Source: Prionace glauca (Eukaryota > Chordata > Chondrichthyes > Carcharhiniformes > Carcharhinidae). From it: 64,000 nucleotides of DNA. The stretch covers positions 64,760,860 to 64,824,859 of the forward strand of contig CM075760.1 of NCBI GenBank assembly GCA_037974335.1. The letters run 5' to 3'. The notes under the pieces were generated by a model. It saw only the letters and a list, made by a program, of their open reading frames with translations, did no database searches and was not told where the DNA came from. Numbering within the stretch: position 1 is the first letter of the stretch; every line of letters starts with the position of its first letter. Below, one piece after another: positions 1 through 10,650 of the stretch. A program made the position numbers and the translations under genes.

Positions 1-885
1 GACAGAGCAATCAGTGACTGCATAAAGCAGCACAGCATGGATATTACATATTTTAATATGGTAAATGATTAATAATTTAAACTTCATGGGAATTTGCCTC
101 AAAATGAGATCGATGATAATGACCAGTAGATCCGCTGCTGACATGGACATGAGGTAATGTATCACACTTTTGGAAAGACCACACTTCCCTCGTGACAGGA
201 TAAGAATCGTCAATACATTCACTGTAAGGAAGAGAAACACAATTTACTCGTATTTTAGACTGGGCACAAGAGAAGCAATCTCTCAGGATCCTTGGGAACA
301 GCTGAAACATTTTTATTGAATTCACCCCAGAATAGACTGAATTCACCTATTCTGGTCGAGACCAAGTTCACAGCAGAAAAGCCCCGCATTGATGTAGCAG
401 GACGCCACATTCACCAGTTAATAAAATGTCCAATTTGCAGCCTTCTCCAGATTTGGAAATGGGGACACAATGATACCAATCTGTTTGGAACAAATATTTC
501 TGGTCTGGATGACTCTGCTTTGATTGTGCTGAAGGCTGTGCAATTGCAGATGTTAAATCACCTCATTTGGAATTGGCTGTGGATCATAATACTGGAAATC
601 ATGTTACATAACGACAGCCGTAAAGTGGAAAGATTGAAAGTGAATGTCAGGTAGTATGAGGATAGCTGTGTGGTAAGGAGAAATGTTTCCAGTGCATTCA
701 CAGCTACAAACCATGACGGTTACACAGAATGATATCAATAGCTGGGTAACATGGACAAGGACAATGAACACAGAGAAATATGACTTACCAGTGACACCAA
801 CTACGGCAAGGACCGGGTAGTAAATCCTTTGGATATCGTAAAATACCCAAAGAATACGAAGCTCAAGTGGTATAATCCAGAACAT
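1..885 (-). CDS. GPR139-like class A GPCR, two exons, 3' part beyond window
   Basis: A seven-transmembrane receptor gene on the minus strand, cut by the window edge. Exon 1 runs from the ATG at 885 down to 789 and ends in G-V-T plus one base, followed by a GTAAGT donor at 788. Exon 2 starts at 221 after a pyrimidine-rich tract and CAG, and stays open to base 1. The join restores G-V-T-V-N at the TM1 asparagine. Exon 2 then reads SRGKCGLSK, the TM2 motif MSAADLL with its conserved aspartate, and CNIHAVLLY...TDCSV at the start of TM3, close to the receptor at 24.7-27.7 kb. The intron is 567 bases. The ligand is unknown. GPR139/GPR142 kinship is inferred from TM1/TM2 resemblance; membership in class A is firmer. 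The loop between TM2 and TM3 is about two residues shorter than in the 26.8 kb receptor. Whether the gene is intact cannot be judged. Confidence 0.82.
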
Positions 886-1234
886 GGCTCTGAAATTCAA
901 TGATCACTGGCTAGAGAACACTCCCAGTTAAACAATATTGCTCACACTGTGAAAATTCCTATTTATAAATCCTCTAATGTCCCCATTGAAACAATTAAAC
1001 CTTGTGCTGAGGGACATTAATCACAGTCTCTGAACAAACAAGATGACTTCATCTTTTCTTGCAAATTATACGGTTATTGCCTTTTAATGCATGCTAAAAA
1101 ATCCGAATGAAGGCAAACATTTTGGTTCATGCACTTTTGCAAAAGAAAGGAACATTGATTAACAATATGTTGCTGAACTGAAGAGAGTTGAAACCGTTGT
1201 GAGTGTTGCTGTCACACATTGTCAGCCTATCCGT
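886..1234. other. No recognised feature
   Basis: AT-rich DNA upstream of the minus-strand receptor. It should contain that gene's promoter and 5' UTR, but I see no convincing TATA or CCAAT box. Confidence 0.4.
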
Positions 1235-1925
1235 TTTCCAACAGATCTTTAAAGACAGATAAGTCAACACCGGGAACAAAATAGTGAGGCTGAAATCATT
1301 TTGTATGCAAGAACATACAACAGAATGGTTGTCAATAAATGCTTACATCTTAAATGTTCTTCAGTTGAAACACATGAACTGTTTGGTGTTTCCATGCGTT
1401 CGTGGAAGACAGAGATGGGGTGAAGGTTATCACTGGGAAAACTGAAGGGGAATTGCTAAAAGAGATCATTTCTCCAAACGGGGTTATTAGAAAATAGATT
1501 ACTTAAAATAAATAAGCACGCAAATATCTATGATATTTCTTCGACATAGAACCATAGAATTCCTACAGTTCAGAAGAAAGGTTATCTTGGCCCACCGAGT
1601 CTGCATCCCGCCCAAGTCCTCCCCTCTACCCTATCCCCATTAGCCCCACACATTTACCATGGCTAATCCACATACTCAACGGGAAAATAACGGGCAATTT
1701 TTGCATGGCCAATTCAACTAATATGATCTGTTGTAATATAAATGAGGGACGGGTTTTGTGCAGTAACACAGAGACAGAGCCGAATGCACTTGATATCGAT
1801 ACAGCACCTGTACTAATATGAATGCAGACTGGGTCCAGTTCAGTCATTACTGAGAGAGTGTATACAGTATATTACTAACCAGCGCGGCGTTTTCTCATCT
1901 AATAGAGACATGACATACTCAGTTT
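1235..1925 (-). repeat. Inverted duplication, arm 1 (partner 34755-35462)
   Basis: The reverse complement of this stretch matches 34755-35462 over about 700 bases with moderate divergence. Both arms carry the same SINE fragment at the same relative place, and both share landmarks such as the G-V-I-R-K-coding end near 1480 and the GAGTATG-CATGTCTCT block near 1915. This is a copied genomic segment or a low-copy composite repeat, not two independent SINE insertions. Confidence 0.8.
1549..1722 (-). repeat. HE1-like SINE fragment
   Basis: 3' half of the tRNA-derived elasmobranch SINE in minus orientation. It has the conserved tail (CCTACAG..., GAGTCTGCA...) and the ...GGGGCAATTTTGCATGGCC-type body. 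It lies inside the inverted duplication and is shared with 34962-35145. Confidence 0.7.
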
Positions 1926-2058
1926 TGACAAAGACAAGGTCTTTGTGAAGGATACAATGTGAAGGATAAACTTGCAATTGGTGAATAAAAAGTCCGAAAT
2001 GCAATAAAAAGCAGGTGATTCATGGATAAATCAACATTTTAAAATATTTGTGTCAGTT

Positions 2059-2130
2059 TTCCTGGTGGTCTCGTGGTTAGGATTCGGCGCTCTCAGTACT
2101 GTAGCCTGGGTTCGACTCCCGGTCAGGGAA
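2059..2130 (+). tRNA. tRNA-Glu (CTC)-like gene, probably decaying
   Basis: A 72-base cloverleaf: acceptor TTCCTGG/TCAGGGA with discriminator A, anticodon CTC at 2092-2094, T arm CTGGGTTCGACTCCCGG with an intact B box, and a TTTT stretch at 2136-2139 as Pol III terminator. Two features weaken it. The D loop reads GGTCTCGTGG where tRNA-Glu has GGTCTAGTGG, so the invariant A14 is C. The anticodon stem CGGCG faces TACTG, with one C-A mismatch and two G-T pairs. It may be a tRNA pseudogene or a weak gene. Confidence 0.75.
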
Positions 2131-2722
2131 TGTAGATTTTATTACAATAATTCTGCGTTACGTCTCGGTCTGCACCTGTCAGAATCAATATTAAGGTGAT
2201 TTCTTTGTTTGTATCGGAATTGGGAAAGTCACATGTAAAGAATCAAAAAGAAATTAAGAGAGAGATAGGCGAGAAAGGGCTGATGGTACGAAATGCTGAT
2301 GCGGTTAAAATCTAGCTGTTAATGGGGGAAAATTTATTGTTTCTACTGACACAAATATCTGCAGATCTCGGTCCAAATCTCTGCTTCCATGACAAGAAAA
2401 CTGTTAACTGAATGAAATCGTAAACTCTCCCACCCCCTGTGAAATGGCGGCAGTTTTCACTCAGAAACCAGTAACTGTGAGTTTGACAATGTGGGAAGGA
2501 GAAAGACTCAGTTTGAGCGGTGACATTGCGGAAAGAATGGAGAGCTGGAGTTCACCCAGAAAAGCAGCAAAGTTTCAAATCAATGGCGCCCAATGTTGGA
2601 TGGTCCATTAACGGTGATAATTTAATGTTATTCAGCAGAATCACCACAGGATGGTTTATCACAGATTGATGCTAATACTTTGAATGGAGTGAACTGCAGT
2701 AACATTGAATGCAGTAGAAAGG
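2131..2722. other. No recognised feature
   Basis: About 590 bases with no coding signal or repeat that I can name. Confidence 0.4.
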
Positions 2723-3017
2723 ACAGCGCGGTAGCACAGTGATTAGCACTGATGTCTCACAGCGCCAGGGACTCAGGTCCTCGAGTCACCACCTATGCAG
2801 AGTTTGCACGTTCTTCCCGTGCCTCCGGGGGTTTCCTCCGGGTGTTCCGGTTTCTGATTCAAAGATGCGTGTTTTAGTTTGATTGGCCGTGCTAAATTGG
2901 TCCTAGTGTCAGAGGGATTAGAAGATAAGTATGTGGGTTTGCGGGGAATAGGGCGTGGGTGGGATTGTTGTGGGTGCGGACTCGATGGGCCGAATGGCCT
3001 TCTTCTGGGGGAATCGA
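2723..3017 (+). repeat. HE1-like tRNA-derived SINE
   Basis: Nearly full-length copy: tRNA-like head (GCGGTAGCACAGTGATTAGC), body with GAGTTTGCACGTTC and GGTTTCCTCC, and tail GACTCGATGGGCCGAATGGC. The degraded B box suggests an old copy. Confidence 0.85.
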
Positions 3018-3404
3018 AAGAGGTAATGCAAATATACATTGTTTTGGATGAAACAGCAGGTCAACTAAATGTATTTTCACTCCCATGTAAAAGCGGACCT
3101 GACATCTGCACTGAAATGTGATGAGATTGGAAAAACTCAGGACATTACATGGCATGTGTGCATAAGGAAACAAAGATAAACCTTCACTTCCATCACCTTT
3201 CATTAACATTGGGAATGTTTAGAAACAGAGGAAGTTTTTTAAAAAGCGAAATCCAACAATGTGGAAATATAACAACATCTGGCAGGGTGGAAATTTCGAT
3301 CGGTATTTGGTCTGTTGCAGTTTGTGTGATTTGATGTTTGAAGACAGTGCGAGACAAAATGCGGTGCAATTAGCATATAGCACAGAAAACCAGCAATGGG
3401 ATCC
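3018..3404. other. No recognised feature
   Basis: Unassigned DNA between the SINE and the tRNA-Phe gene. The last part is the 3' trailer of that tRNA, with its terminator near 3387-3390. Confidence 0.35.
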
Positions 3405-3477
3405 TGCCGAAACCCGGGATTGAACCAGGGACCTTTAGATCTTCAGTCTAACGCTCTCCCGACTGAGCTATTTCGGC
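3405..3477 (-). tRNA. tRNA-Phe (GAA)
   Basis: A 73-base gene with an intact acceptor stem GCCGAAA/TTTCGGC, D arm GCTCAGTCGGGAGAGC, anticodon loop CTGAAGA with GAA, and T arm with GGTTCAATCCC. It matches the vertebrate tRNA-Phe consensus almost base for base. A TTTT run lies about 15 bases downstream on the minus strand. Both internal promoter boxes are present, so it is probably functional. Confidence 0.95.
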
Positions 3478-3528
3478 CGGCTGGTAGGTTGGAAGCTTCC
3501 GTCTCCCAGATATCGAAGAGAGTAATGA

Positions 3529-3552
3529 TTTGGAGCGCTGCTCCTTCATCAG
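3529..3552 (-). ncRNA. Hammerhead-like hairpin motif (Penelope-type end fragment)
   Basis: On the minus strand CTGATGA is followed by A, then a perfect 5-bp stem GGAGC/GCTCC with loop AGC, then AAA. The same arrangement recurs at the 3' ends of the Penelope-like elements in this window. Only the motif is left here, with no flanking element that I can follow. Confidence 0.45.
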
Positions 3553-3738
3553 AGTGTTTAACTCGGCAGTCAGAAATTCACTGTGTGTGTGATCTCAAAA
3601 GGGGCCACTTGCACCCACTGCTTTACCCCGGCAAATTGTTCAGTTGGTAATGTTTCTGTTCGTTGTTCTTGACGAAAATGACACCGTACACATCCCTGCA
3701 TTCAATCTGAGCTGTGAGACCAAAACTCAAATCCATTT

Positions 3739-3820
3739 TGGCAGCGGTGGGACGCGAACCCACGCCTTCGAAGAGACTGGAGCCTTCATCCAGCGCCTTA
3801 GACCGCTCGGCCACGCTACC
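3739..3820 (-). tRNA. tRNA-Leu (AAG) gene with non-canonical position 33
   Basis: An 82-base class II tRNA: acceptor GGTAGCG/CGCTGCC plus A, long variable arm CTCTTCGAAGG, anticodon stem CTGGA/TCCAG. The loop is TGAAGGC, giving anticodon AAG, but position 33, universally U, is G. The T loop reads TTCGCGT instead of TTCGAAT, so invariant A58 is C and the B box is altered. A TTTT run 13 bases downstream is intact. The stems are conserved, so decay is recent, or an assembly error should be excluded. Confidence 0.85.
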
Positions 3821-5034
3821 ACGTGAAACGCTCTCACAATAATATTATTTAATGATAACGTTACTGAAATTCATTAAAAGCAATGGAACTTGGAAAGACC
3901 ATCAGGAGGATTGAGCCTGCTCCTTCACTGATTCAGGTAAGTCTGAACTGAGGAACAAACAGAAATCATCTCACCTCAGAAACACAATGAGCTGCACACA
4001 GTAACATGCAGTGAAGGGCCGGCATCATTTAAACTGTCCTTCAGCTCGTCTCTTCCCAATTTCTGCCAGAAATGACAAGAGAACCTCCTGTTGAATTTGC
4101 TCAGAGTCTGCACTACAGGTCACGAGGCGCGATTATATTTTATATGTTCATCCAGGTAACAACTCACATGTGTTTTCTGAGTTTGGATGGGAGGAATAAA
4201 TTTTCAATTTCAGACCAGTAATCCGAACAGCAGGGAAAGAGTCAAACTCTAACCACCAGACCAGCAGCTTACAGCGTGTTTTAGAATTTACTTTATCCAC
4301 GCTGCTTTTGTTAACTTAATTTTTACACCAGACCACTTTCATCACAAACAGATTTCTCCCGCAAAATGGCAGCTTCTGATTCAACCATGATGTGTTCGGC
4401 CAATGAAAACATTCCCTGAACACTCCAGTATAATTATCACTTTCGCTTCTGACAGTTCGAAACTGAACTGAAATATTTCCAAACGCTTTTCAATGCAGAG
4501 TGAGGGAAAAGTTCCATTATTCAATGTGAATGTAAACGGTGAAATCTGACTCATTAGCACACAGATTTTACATTGCAACATCTCAATCGTTAGTACTTTG
4601 CAGTCTATCACTGTCCTCTTTCTGTGTTTGTTCTTGAACGTTCCACATATGAAATTTCCAGCTCTGATCTAAACTTGCAAACCTCACTCGGCTGATTCTA
4701 GTAGATCTGCTTTCGATCGGAGAGTCAATCAGATCATTATTAATGGTTTGCTGAGATCAAATAATCTTATTTTCCTCGGTGGAAATTGAAACAACACATC
4801 AGTGGGGAAGTGCTGAACACAAACCACTGGACTACCAGGGAAACCAGTGAACAGTAGTTTCTAAACTGACTTAACACAAATCCCTTTGCTTCTTATTTTC
4901 ATTTAGATCATTTTTTCACTTCTGACACTTTCCATTTTCAAAATGTCCGTTTGGATGAAACATGATTGCCTCGTTCAGCCAATGACAACACGGATTGAGC
5001 TGGGCCATGGAATTGATAGTGAGGTGAAATTGTC
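3821..5034. other. No recognised feature
   Basis: About 1.2 kb of AT-rich DNA with no exon, RNA gene or repeat that I can identify. Confidence 0.4.
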
Positions 5035-5235
5035 TCATAAGCTGATGAAGTTTAGAAGTGAGGGGGGAATCTGATCGAGGTATATATAATTCTAAATGGA
5101 TTGATAAATAAAGATAGACCCAAAGTTTATTTTTTTATGGGGCAATTTAAAACAAGAGGTCATATGGATAATTTGACGGTCGGTAGGTTTAAAACTGAGA
5201 TGAGGAGGGGCTATGGCCTGGGAACCTTAGTAGTT
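5035..5235 (+). mobile_element. CR1-type LINE 3' fragment
   Basis: Translates in pieces to the C-terminal region typical of CR1 LINEs (KTRGHMDNLTVGRFKTEMRR, followed by LGT). Short and 5'-truncated. Confidence 0.65.
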
Positions 5236-5323
5236 AGTAAAACTAATATTTCAAAGTTTCTGGCGAGAAACCACATTTTGCAACTTCATGAATGGGGACA
5301 TTGAATGTTTAGATATAGAAACG

Positions 5324-5490
5324 AGCGACACGGTAGCACAATGTTTAGCACTGCTGCTTCACAGCTTCCAGAGTCCTGGAGTTCGATGCCCAGCTCTGGT
5401 CACTGTCTGTGTGGAGTTTGCACATTCTCCTCGTGTCTGTGTGGGGATACTCCAGTTTCTTCTCACAGATAGGCGGGTTCTTGGTGTATC
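5324..5490 (+). repeat. HE1-like SINE, 3'-truncated
   Basis: tRNA-like head with ACGGTAGCACAATGTTTAGC, B-box-like GAGTTCGATGCCC, and body GTGTGGAGTTTGCACATTCT. The tail is lost. Confidence 0.8.
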
Positions 5491-6660
5491 TGCATCTATA
5501 TATGTATGCCTCTCTGTAGCCTCCAACACCTGTGTGTGTGTCCCTGTAAATCTCTGATACTTTGTTCCTTTTTTAAGACTAAACCGTGAAAATGTCTGAC
5601 AAATGAATTAAAGAGAGCAGAAATGTTTACCCACTAAGATTCTGAATGTGATTACCGTCTGATAACTGCATCGAATGTCCAATTTGATGTCTCATGTAAT
5701 CGCAACTTCAATCTCCGGACATTATCTCCCAATGGGAAATGAAGAACAGGATTTATCTGCGGTGCCTGGTTATAAAAAGGGCGAATACGCCAGCCGAGAT
5801 CCTTCTATAAAGTCCAATCTCGGACAATATCGTTCAATATTCATATTTCAGTAACCGGTTCGCAGACTCACAAGCCCCAGCGCCTGCAGTCTCTGTGGTC
5901 CACCAACAGTTGGAGGTGTTGTATCCCTTTAATCGCAAGGTTAGTGCAGCAGGTTTGAGGAGATATTTGAAGAAAATTGATTTCACTGTTTCCATGGAAA
6001 GGGAACAATCAGTAAAGCAATGGTATTAATGTCTCTGTCAGTAAGATTCACAGGGAAATTTGGCCGAAAGATAGTGAATTTAATACTTGCGTTCATATTT
6101 ACCTTCCCGCTAGTGAACATGTCGATTACCAGCTAATTATTGTATAACCTTACATTTTAGTGATTTAAAGATTTGTCTATTTTCTCATCCAGACATTATC
6201 AAATAATCTTTCATTATAATTGGACACATGTCTCACATGTCGCTGGATTTTCCATTCCTCGGTGCTCAGTTTTTCCCTTAGTCCGTTTAGAAATCCAGCT
6301 GAACCCTGCCTCTATAGTATGTTCTGTGTATATTTAAAATGTAGTTGCTTGTTATAATTTTTGACTTCAGCACAATTCGAGCCCTAACTCACTCAGATCT
6401 ATAACAAACACAGCAAATTGCATGAGCGCCTCAAAATGACTAACTGTGCACTGATTTGAGTTATTAGCTCATTATACCAATCTCACTGTCGAATGCCGAC
6501 ACGGGATTTTATTAAGTGTAATCGCAGACAATCCAATTTTCTATCCGAGCTGCAATCTGACTCTGAATGGAACTCAATGGGAATTTGGGGCTAGTGTTTC
6601 ATTGACATCATTAACTCAGTATCCATCATAATTTCCCATGCCCTCCGCACTCCCAACTCC
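5491..6660. other. No gene recognised; promoter-like TATA near 5773
   Basis: About 1.2 kb without coding signal. GGTTATAAAAAGGGC at about 5769-5783 is a strong TATA-box match, with CCCAATGGG 40 bases upstream. It lies 1.9 kb before the receptor at 7646 and could serve a 5' UTR exon of that gene. This is speculative. Confidence 0.3.
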
Positions 6661-6722
6661 CTCCACGCCCCCAACGCCTCCCCCCGACCCCCCCCCCCCC
6701 CCCCCCCACCTCCACCCCTCGA
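6661..6722. repeat. C-rich simple repeat
   Basis: Low-complexity C tract including an uninterrupted run of about 17-20 C. Its length is probably unreliable in any assembly. Confidence 0.9.
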
Positions 6723-6953
6723 CCAACGCTTTGGCTTGGGAGAGTTTTTCGTATCATTTGGCTGGTGTTGGGTTCTGGGGGATCCAATGAATCTTTATTG
6801 TCTGTAGGTTAAGGAGAGATTAGTCTCTGTCTACGAGGCTGTTGGCTTCTTAACTGGTGGGCTATTTTCTTTGTTTTGTCCTGAACCTTTTTCTCTCCCA
6901 TTTCTTGAGGTCCATATTCTTGCTATTGTTTTGTATTGGCTTTATTGTCACCG

Positions 6954-7045
6954 AGGGTTAGGGTTAATGTTAAGGTTAGAGTTAGATAGTTAGTTAGGGT
7001 TGTGGTTAGTTTTAGTGTTAAGGTTAGGGTTAGAGTTATGGTTAC
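6954..7045 (+). repeat. Interstitial telomere-like (GGTTAG)n, degenerate
   Basis: Repeated GGTTAG/GTTAGGGTTA variants over about 90 bases with single-base substitutions. It is on the strand that reads TTAGGG left to right. Confidence 0.8.
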
Positions 7046-7125
7046 AATGTGCAAATTTCATGCAGACAGTGACCCTAGGCCGGAATTGGACCCAAGTCTC
7101 TGGTTCCTCATACATGAGAACAGCC
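7046..7125 (-). repeat. SINE head fragment
   Basis: Short minus-strand piece of the HE1-like SINE head (GTGCAAATTTCATGCAGACA..., AATTGGACCCAAGTCTCTGG). Confidence 0.5.
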
Positions 7126-7465
7126 TGAACTGGGAGTTTGGGTTCATGTCACGCTTTCTATAACCCCCATTACTTGCCTGGGCTTGCAAAATCTCACTAA
7201 CTGTCCCGTCTGGAGACAATACACATCTCTTTAACCTATGCTTAACCCTTTCTCCACTCACATTGTCTGTACCTTTGAGATTGGATTACTTGTAAAGACC
7301 TCCATTCAAACCATTATTTTGAAAATTGAGTTTGTGTCTTTATATGCCTTATTTGTGCACAGAACTCCCGCTTAACTGACGAAGGGGCAACGCTCGAAAG
7401 CTAGTGGCTTTTGGTATCGAATAAAACTGTTGGACTTTAACCTGGTGTTGTGAGACTACTTGCTA
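7126..7465 (+). mobile_element. Penelope-like element, 3' end only
   Basis: Same 3' region as the copies at 19.1-20.6 kb: the CTGGGCTTGCAAAATC block, a stretch ending in GAACTCCCGC, a hammerhead-like motif, then ACTTTAACCTGGTGTTGTGA. An old fragment with no coding part. Confidence 0.7.
7376..7399 (+). ncRNA. Hammerhead-like hairpin motif in Penelope-type end
   Basis: CTGACGA, A, an imperfect stem (GGGGC/GCTC), then GAAA, followed by GCTAGTGGC. It matches the constant parts of a hammerhead core apart from one extra base before the stem. Confidence 0.45.
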
Positions 7466-7645
7466 TGAAGCAAAAGTGCTAATCATTGTATCACGTTGCT
7501 TTTGTTGCAGTAATCTGTTTGTTCTCTTCAATTTAATTCATGCGAAAGATCAAGAAATCTAATTATATCCCTAGAGCCTGACATCTGGTATAAATATGGC
7601 AATTCATCAATGTAGTGCAGAGTGCAATCAGCACTTCTGGAAGAA

Positions 7646-9475
7646 ATGCATGGAATACCAAAAGGCCTGGTATTTGCCATTTATTATCCAGTCATAGCAG
7701 CTATCGGAGTTTCAGGTAAGATATCTGAGTTATTTAATAGCTGCCAAAAACATATTGATTGGTTGCATCAATTCCCTCAATGTTTGTTACTTATCCCCAA
7801 CTCACAACAATCTAAGCCTGCTTCTAGTGCCAAGCACTCATTGGCTCAGCCCGGGAGTTCTATTTCACATTTACAGCTTGTGCTGTGCCAGGACCCAGCA
7901 TCGTTTCGAATTGTTCTGTTTTCTGCAATGAGTCAAGCAACATAACTGGTCAAATCTCTCGTATTTAGAGTATTGTTTTATATATCACCGGATATTTCAG
8001 ATGATTATCAGGGATACAATTCAGTCTTAGCGCTGCTTCCCAAATCTCCTCCACAAGCTCAGACAACTGCTAATAATTGTCAATTTATTTGCCTTCGTTT
8101 GAAGGTGTATTCGTGAAAATTCACTGCAGATTTTTCCAAAAGTAAATCGTTTTGCTGTCATTCATGTGTCATATTTAATACCCATTGCTGTATAATCCTT
8201 GACCTTACTAACTTCCACACTTAATGATAGCTATTTTCCAATTTACCTGCTCCATTTTTTGAAATTACTTATTTTCATGTCATTGTATTGTGCATTTAAT
8301 GCTGGTTTTGATGTGTTTTCCATTTCGCATTATGCCTTTGTCCGGTCTCACTAAAGATGCAGTCAATTTTGTTAACATTCCTTATTATTAATAAAAATAT
8401 TATTATTAACCAGAAACAATTGTCTCTGAGATGCACATATCACGCAGAACACAATGTCATTAATTGTTTTTTATTTGCGATGAATTTTCCATTTCTTACG
8501 CTTTCATGCACAAATTCTCACAATCTCTTTCCCTCTATTGCAGCTAACACAGCAGTGATTATGATCCTCGCGAGAAGAAGTTGTGGTCTCTCCAGATGTA
8601 TCACGTATTACCTGGTGTCCATGGCGGTGGCAGATCTCCTGCTCATAATATCAGCTGTGGTATTGAACCGGATTGCTGGAATATTTTTTCCATCCAGTTT
8701 TTTGTCTGTCACACCCGTTTGCAGTTTCCGGACCGCCCTCAATTCTGCCGCCATGGACAGTTCTGTCTGGTTAACCGTCGCTTTCACGTTTGATAGATTT
8801 GTGGCTATTTGTTGCCAGAAACTCAAAGTGAAATATTGTAATGAAAATGTGGCGACTTTGGTCATTGGAATCGTGTCCACACTAACCTGTGTAAAAAATG
8901 TCTTTGTGTACTTTATTTATGAACCCATGTACATCATTAACAATGTACCCTGGCTCTGCAACGTAAAGCTAATATTTTACACATCCCCTTTCTGGGCTGC
9001 TTATGACTGGATGCGTTGCATTGTAACCCCTATCCTCCCATTCATTTTGATTTTTCTGTTGAATGCTCTTACGGTAAGACACATTCTAGTGGCCAATAGA
9101 GCCCGCAGGAGACTCCGGGCCCAGGGCAATGGAAAGATTCAGAGCGACCCAGAGGTGGACAAGCGGAAAAAGTCTATTATTTTACTCTTCACAATTTCGG
9201 GAAATTTCATCTTGTTATATTTGTTATTTTTTATAACTATCATCAATGTCCGAATTGCAAAAGTTACTTATTTCTCAGGTTCTAGTTTCAGTGATGCATT
9301 TAATCTTGAGGAAAATGGATATATGCTTCTGTTTTTGTGTTCCTGCATTAACCCATTGATTTATGCTGGGACTCAGAGTAAAATCAGAGCCGAGTTAAAG
9401 AATTTGGTGACATACCCACTAAAACAATTTGGCATCTTTTTTCAAAATTTTACACGTAGGATGAACAAATGTTAA
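7646..9475 (+). CDS. GPR139-like class A GPCR, two exons, apparently intact
   Basis: Predicted 333-residue seven-transmembrane receptor at the plasma membrane. Exon 1 (7646-7715) starts at the first ATG after an in-frame stop at 7613 and ends G-V-S plus one base before a GTAAGA donor. Exon 2 (8544-9475) begins after TCTATTGCAG. The join gives G-V-S-A-N with the TM1 asparagine. Exon 2 shows MAVADLL (TM2 aspartate), disulfide cysteines at VCSF and WLCN, a TM3 end FDRFVAIC in place of D-R-Y, a basic third intracellular loop (RARRRLRAQ), and NPLIY in TM7. TM6 lacks the usual CWxP. The 828-base intron sits where it does in the other receptors here. The extracellular N-terminus is almost absent if this ATG is used, so an upstream coding exon cannot be excluded. 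The ligand is unknown; GPR139/142 kinship is inferred. Confidence 0.88.
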
Positions 9476-9589
9476 TGCCATTTATTCTCAGTCAGTGAAG
9501 TGTTCCTTTCCGTCCGTTCATTCCTCCGCCCGTCCTTCTCTCTCTCTCCACCCAGCCATCCCTCCATCTGTTGGTCGTCCACCAGCTCA

Positions 9590-9730
9590 TCCATCCATTT
9601 GTCCTTTCATCCGTCCATCCACCCATCCAACCATTCCCCATCCGTCCATCCACCCATCCAACCATTCCCCATCCGTCCATCCACCCATCCAACCATTCCC
9701 CATCCGTCCGTCCATCCATCCAACCAACTA
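9590..9730 (+). repeat. 31-bp minisatellite in a CATC-rich tract
   Basis: About four units with exact 31-base spacing (unit starts at 9611, 9642, 9673 and 9704), built from CCATCC and CCGTCC. The surrounding tract from about 9500 is the same low-complexity type. The open frames on both strands are by-products of the repeat. Confidence 0.9.
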
Positions 9731-10239
9731 GCTATTCATTTATCTCTCTCTGACCTCTGTCTTGACCTCTCTATCTATCAATTTGTCTTGCCAAATTTCA
9801 CCATTATCGAGTGAGGGTGTACAACCTTTTAACAGGAGAGGTAGCCTTCAAAAACAGTGCAGTGTTTCGGGTAGTGGTGTGGCGTGCTTCTGTCTGTGGA
9901 GCATTTGGGGTGAATTAAGACTTCCTGTTCTGTCCCTGCGAGGGAAGTATCACTTTGGCCAGAGTGCACTGCAGTGATGGGATGTTTTACACACCTTAAT
10001 TCAATTTAGGAGTAGGTTCTGGTAGATTTGTGCTCTGATGATCCACTGGAGGGTTCAGGTTGGGAGCACAATATTCAAATGCCCTATATGTTGGAAGGGA
10101 TCCAGCAAGTTCTCATCTTTTATTGGAACCATGGTGTTCATACAGACGAAAGGATCACTGTCATTCGTTTGTCCCCAGATTGATGTGAGGGAAAGAAAAC
10201 TCTGTTGGCATTGGTGTTTACTCCTTCATGGGCATCATG
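9731..10239. other. No recognised feature
   Basis: About 500 bases downstream of the minisatellite with no exon or repeat that I can name. Confidence 0.35.
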
Positions 10240-10650
10240 TGCCCAAGAATGGCTTGCACACAACAAAGAGGACAAATACAATCCGGTCAATTATGGACTC
10301 ATGTGACTACTCGCAAACATTGTTGCAGTGATGGAAGGTCGCTTCAACAGCACTTTCAAAGTGTAATTGCTCAGAAATAACCAGATCAGTGACTGCCAAT
10401 TTGGATTCAGCCAGGTTCACTCAGCTCGTTATAGCCTTGGTTCAAAAATGGACAATAAATCTGAAATTCAAATTTGAAGTGTTAGTGTCTTCATTACTAG
10501 GCAGCATTTGATCTAGTGTGGAATCAAGAAGCTCTCTCAAAATTGGAGTCAATGAATATCAGGGGAAAACTCTCCGCTCGTTTGGGCCACACTTAGCTCA
10601 AAGTCAGATGACTGTTGTGTTTGAAGGTCAGTCTTCCTAATTCAAGGAGC
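10240..10650 (+). mobile_element. Non-CR1 LINE, reverse transcriptase fragment, degenerate
   Basis: Degraded reverse transcriptase core. Nucleotide landmarks are CCAGATCAGTGACTGCCAAT, GGCAGCATTTGATCTAGTGT (the AAFD motif) and AGGGGAAAACTCTCCGCT. I recognise it as the LINE family seen in antisense at 42.6-43.7 and 49.5-50.2 kb. Confidence 0.6.

Noticed and set aside
9492-9977. Overlapping open frames on both strands
   Set aside because: Products of the CATC-rich minisatellite.
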